Positions 63,522-64,000 of a stretch of DNA of 64,000 nt are shown here, piece after piece. The notes under the pieces were generated by a model. That model was not told the origin of the DNA, made no database searches, and saw nothing but the letters and a program-made list of their open reading frames with translations. A program made the translations under genes and the position numbers. How positions within the stretch are numbered: the first letter of the stretch is position 1; each line of letters starts with the position of its first letter. The stretch spans positions 178,881 through 242,880 of the forward strand of contig NZ_LWUD01000051.1 of the NCBI RefSeq assembly GCF_001654615.1, read 5' to 3'. Source of the DNA: Ligilactobacillus aviarius. GTDB lineage: Bacteria > Bacillota > Bacilli > Lactobacillales > Lactobacillaceae.

Positions 63522-63938
63522 TTAATGTCCACGATGCTTTTGTTTTTTCTTTAATTGTCGAATTTCAAACTTCTTCCTTTTATGATTCGCCTTTGCTGCT
63601 TGCCGCTCCCTGTGACTTTGTCGCTTTCGCATTTCAATGTCAGCTTTAAGAGCTTGTTGAGCCTTTGAACCATAAAATTCAGCGTGAACTTGTTTTTGAG
63701 CTTCCCGTTGCATTCTTTTAGGATTGACTCGCTTGACCCTCGTTGAATCAAGTGCCTCTTTTGAAAAGTGAATTGTATTCCAACGCTTTAAAACTAATCG
63801 ATATATATCACGGGTCTTTGGTAAACTTGTTCCCAAGTTGATCTCAGCGACTGCATATCGGTCATCAACAAAACGTTCAAAAACTCCCTTATAAAACGGT
63901 TTGTCAAAAACTACGGTCATGGTCATTCGACATTTCAT
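63522..63938 (-). CDS. yjdF: YjdF family protein (DUF2992)
   Basis: A 138-residue basic protein. The N-terminal part, starting MKCRMTMTVVFDKPFYKGVFER, matches YjdF/DUF2992; the C-terminus is a Lys/Arg/Gln-rich helix. In B. subtilis the yjdF mRNA carries a riboswitch for azaaromatic compounds. Here the sequence upstream of the ribosome site is the end of an IS110 copy, so no such leader is visible. The ATG at 63938 follows AGGAGG; the in-frame ATG at 63974 is inside the IS end. Confidence 0.85.
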   Translation of the reverse strand: MKCRMTMTVVFDKPFYKGVFERFVDDRYAVAEINLGTSLPKTRDIYRLVLKRWNTIHFSKEALDSTRVKRVNPKRMQREAQKQVHAEFYGSKAQQALKADIEMRKRQSHRERQAAKANHKRKKFEIRQLKKKQKHRGH

Positions 63939-63951
63939 AACCGCACCTCCT

Positions 63952-64000
63952 CGTAATATATGTTTTGTAATCATCTCACGATGATTTTCCTTAAAACTTA
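63952..64000 (+). mobile_element. Left end of a second IS110 copy (cut by window edge)
   Basis: 49 bases identical, but for one base (63997), to the left end of the element at 35726. They start directly after CCTCCT with a CT core at 63950-63951, the complement of the yjdF Shine-Dalgarno. Orientation is the same, so a transposase would be read rightwards outside the window. A short relic cannot be excluded. Confidence 0.75.

Noticed and set aside
63939..64000. yjdF-type riboswitch upstream of the yjdF-like gene
   Set aside because: The visible upstream sequence is the IS110 end; any leader would be beyond the insertion and outside the window.
1..64000. CRISPR array, prophage, rRNA operon or origin of replication
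   Set aside because: No regularly spaced repeats, phage gene blocks, rRNA sequence or DnaA-box clusters were seen; the only mobile DNA is IS110.

Overview
The window is a 64 kb piece of a low-GC Gram-positive chromosome, almost certainly Lactobacillaceae. Signs of this are a dltXABCD operon, a dipeptidase of the PepV type, a PrsA lipoprotein, class A and class B penicillin-binding proteins, T-box leaders on thrS and argS, an L20-type leader on infC, strong AGGAGG ribosome sites, frequent TTG starts, and gene orders known from Bacillus and Lactobacillus (nadD-yqeK-rsfS, murC-sftA-ytpR, coaE-nrdR-dnaB-dnaI-thrS). I cannot fix the genus from sequence alone. Most genes are on the minus strand.

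Layout. 1-5.4 kb: glucokinase (cut by the window edge), yqgQ, a GluP-type rhomboid protease, rpmG and a class B PBP, followed by a divergent PAS-protein/ApbE pair. 5.4-11 kb: a secreted serine hydrolase and the D-alanylation operon dltXABCD. 11-20.9 kb: apt, recJ, a LapA-like protein, a short-chain dehydrogenase, RNase Z, a purine permease, obg and an amino acid permease. 21-31 kb: uvrC, a MazG-like gene, engB, rpmF, yceD, and the ribosome-assembly/NAD cluster tmcAL-rsfS-yqeK-nadD-yhbY-yqeH-yqeG, then rplT-rpmI-infC behind an L20-type leader. 31-42 kb: thrS with its T-box, dnaI and dnaB, an IS110 element, nrdR, coaE, mutM, polA. 42-51 kb: a BI-1 protein, murC, sftA, ytpR, a thioredoxin, trmB, a YtmP-like kinase, ecsB and ecsA. 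51-64 kb: hit, a YtxH-like gene, prsA, yhaM, a class A PBP, argS with T-box and tRNA-Gly, a YkvS-like gene, a deoxynucleoside kinase, pepV, rsuA, nnrD and a yjdF-like gene.

The most striking system is the IS110-family element at 35726-37465. Its 5' noncoding region folds as a bridge RNA: a 5' hairpin, a target-binding loop and a donor-binding loop. The left target guide carries TTCCTCCT, the same sequence as the anti-Shine-Dalgarno of 16S rRNA. The right guide fits the AT-rich sequence containing the nrdR stop codon. Removing the element with a CT core restores a compact nrdR-dnaB junction: stop codon, short AT stretch, AGGAGG, TTG start. Joining the two ends would also create a TTGACT-17-TAATAT promoter. 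The first 49 bases of a second copy (48/49 identical) run off the window end at 63952-64000. That copy also sits directly against the CCTCCT complement of a Shine-Dalgarno, here of the yjdF-like gene. I infer an RNA-guided element that targets the translation-start regions of operon junctions, inserts antisense to the gene, and leaves the ribosome site intact.

Other points of interest: infC appears to start at ATA; MutM lacks its fourth zinc cysteine; a 94-base multi-stem repeat lies between pepV and rsuA; and five terminators share one GAGGCTG-type stem sequence.
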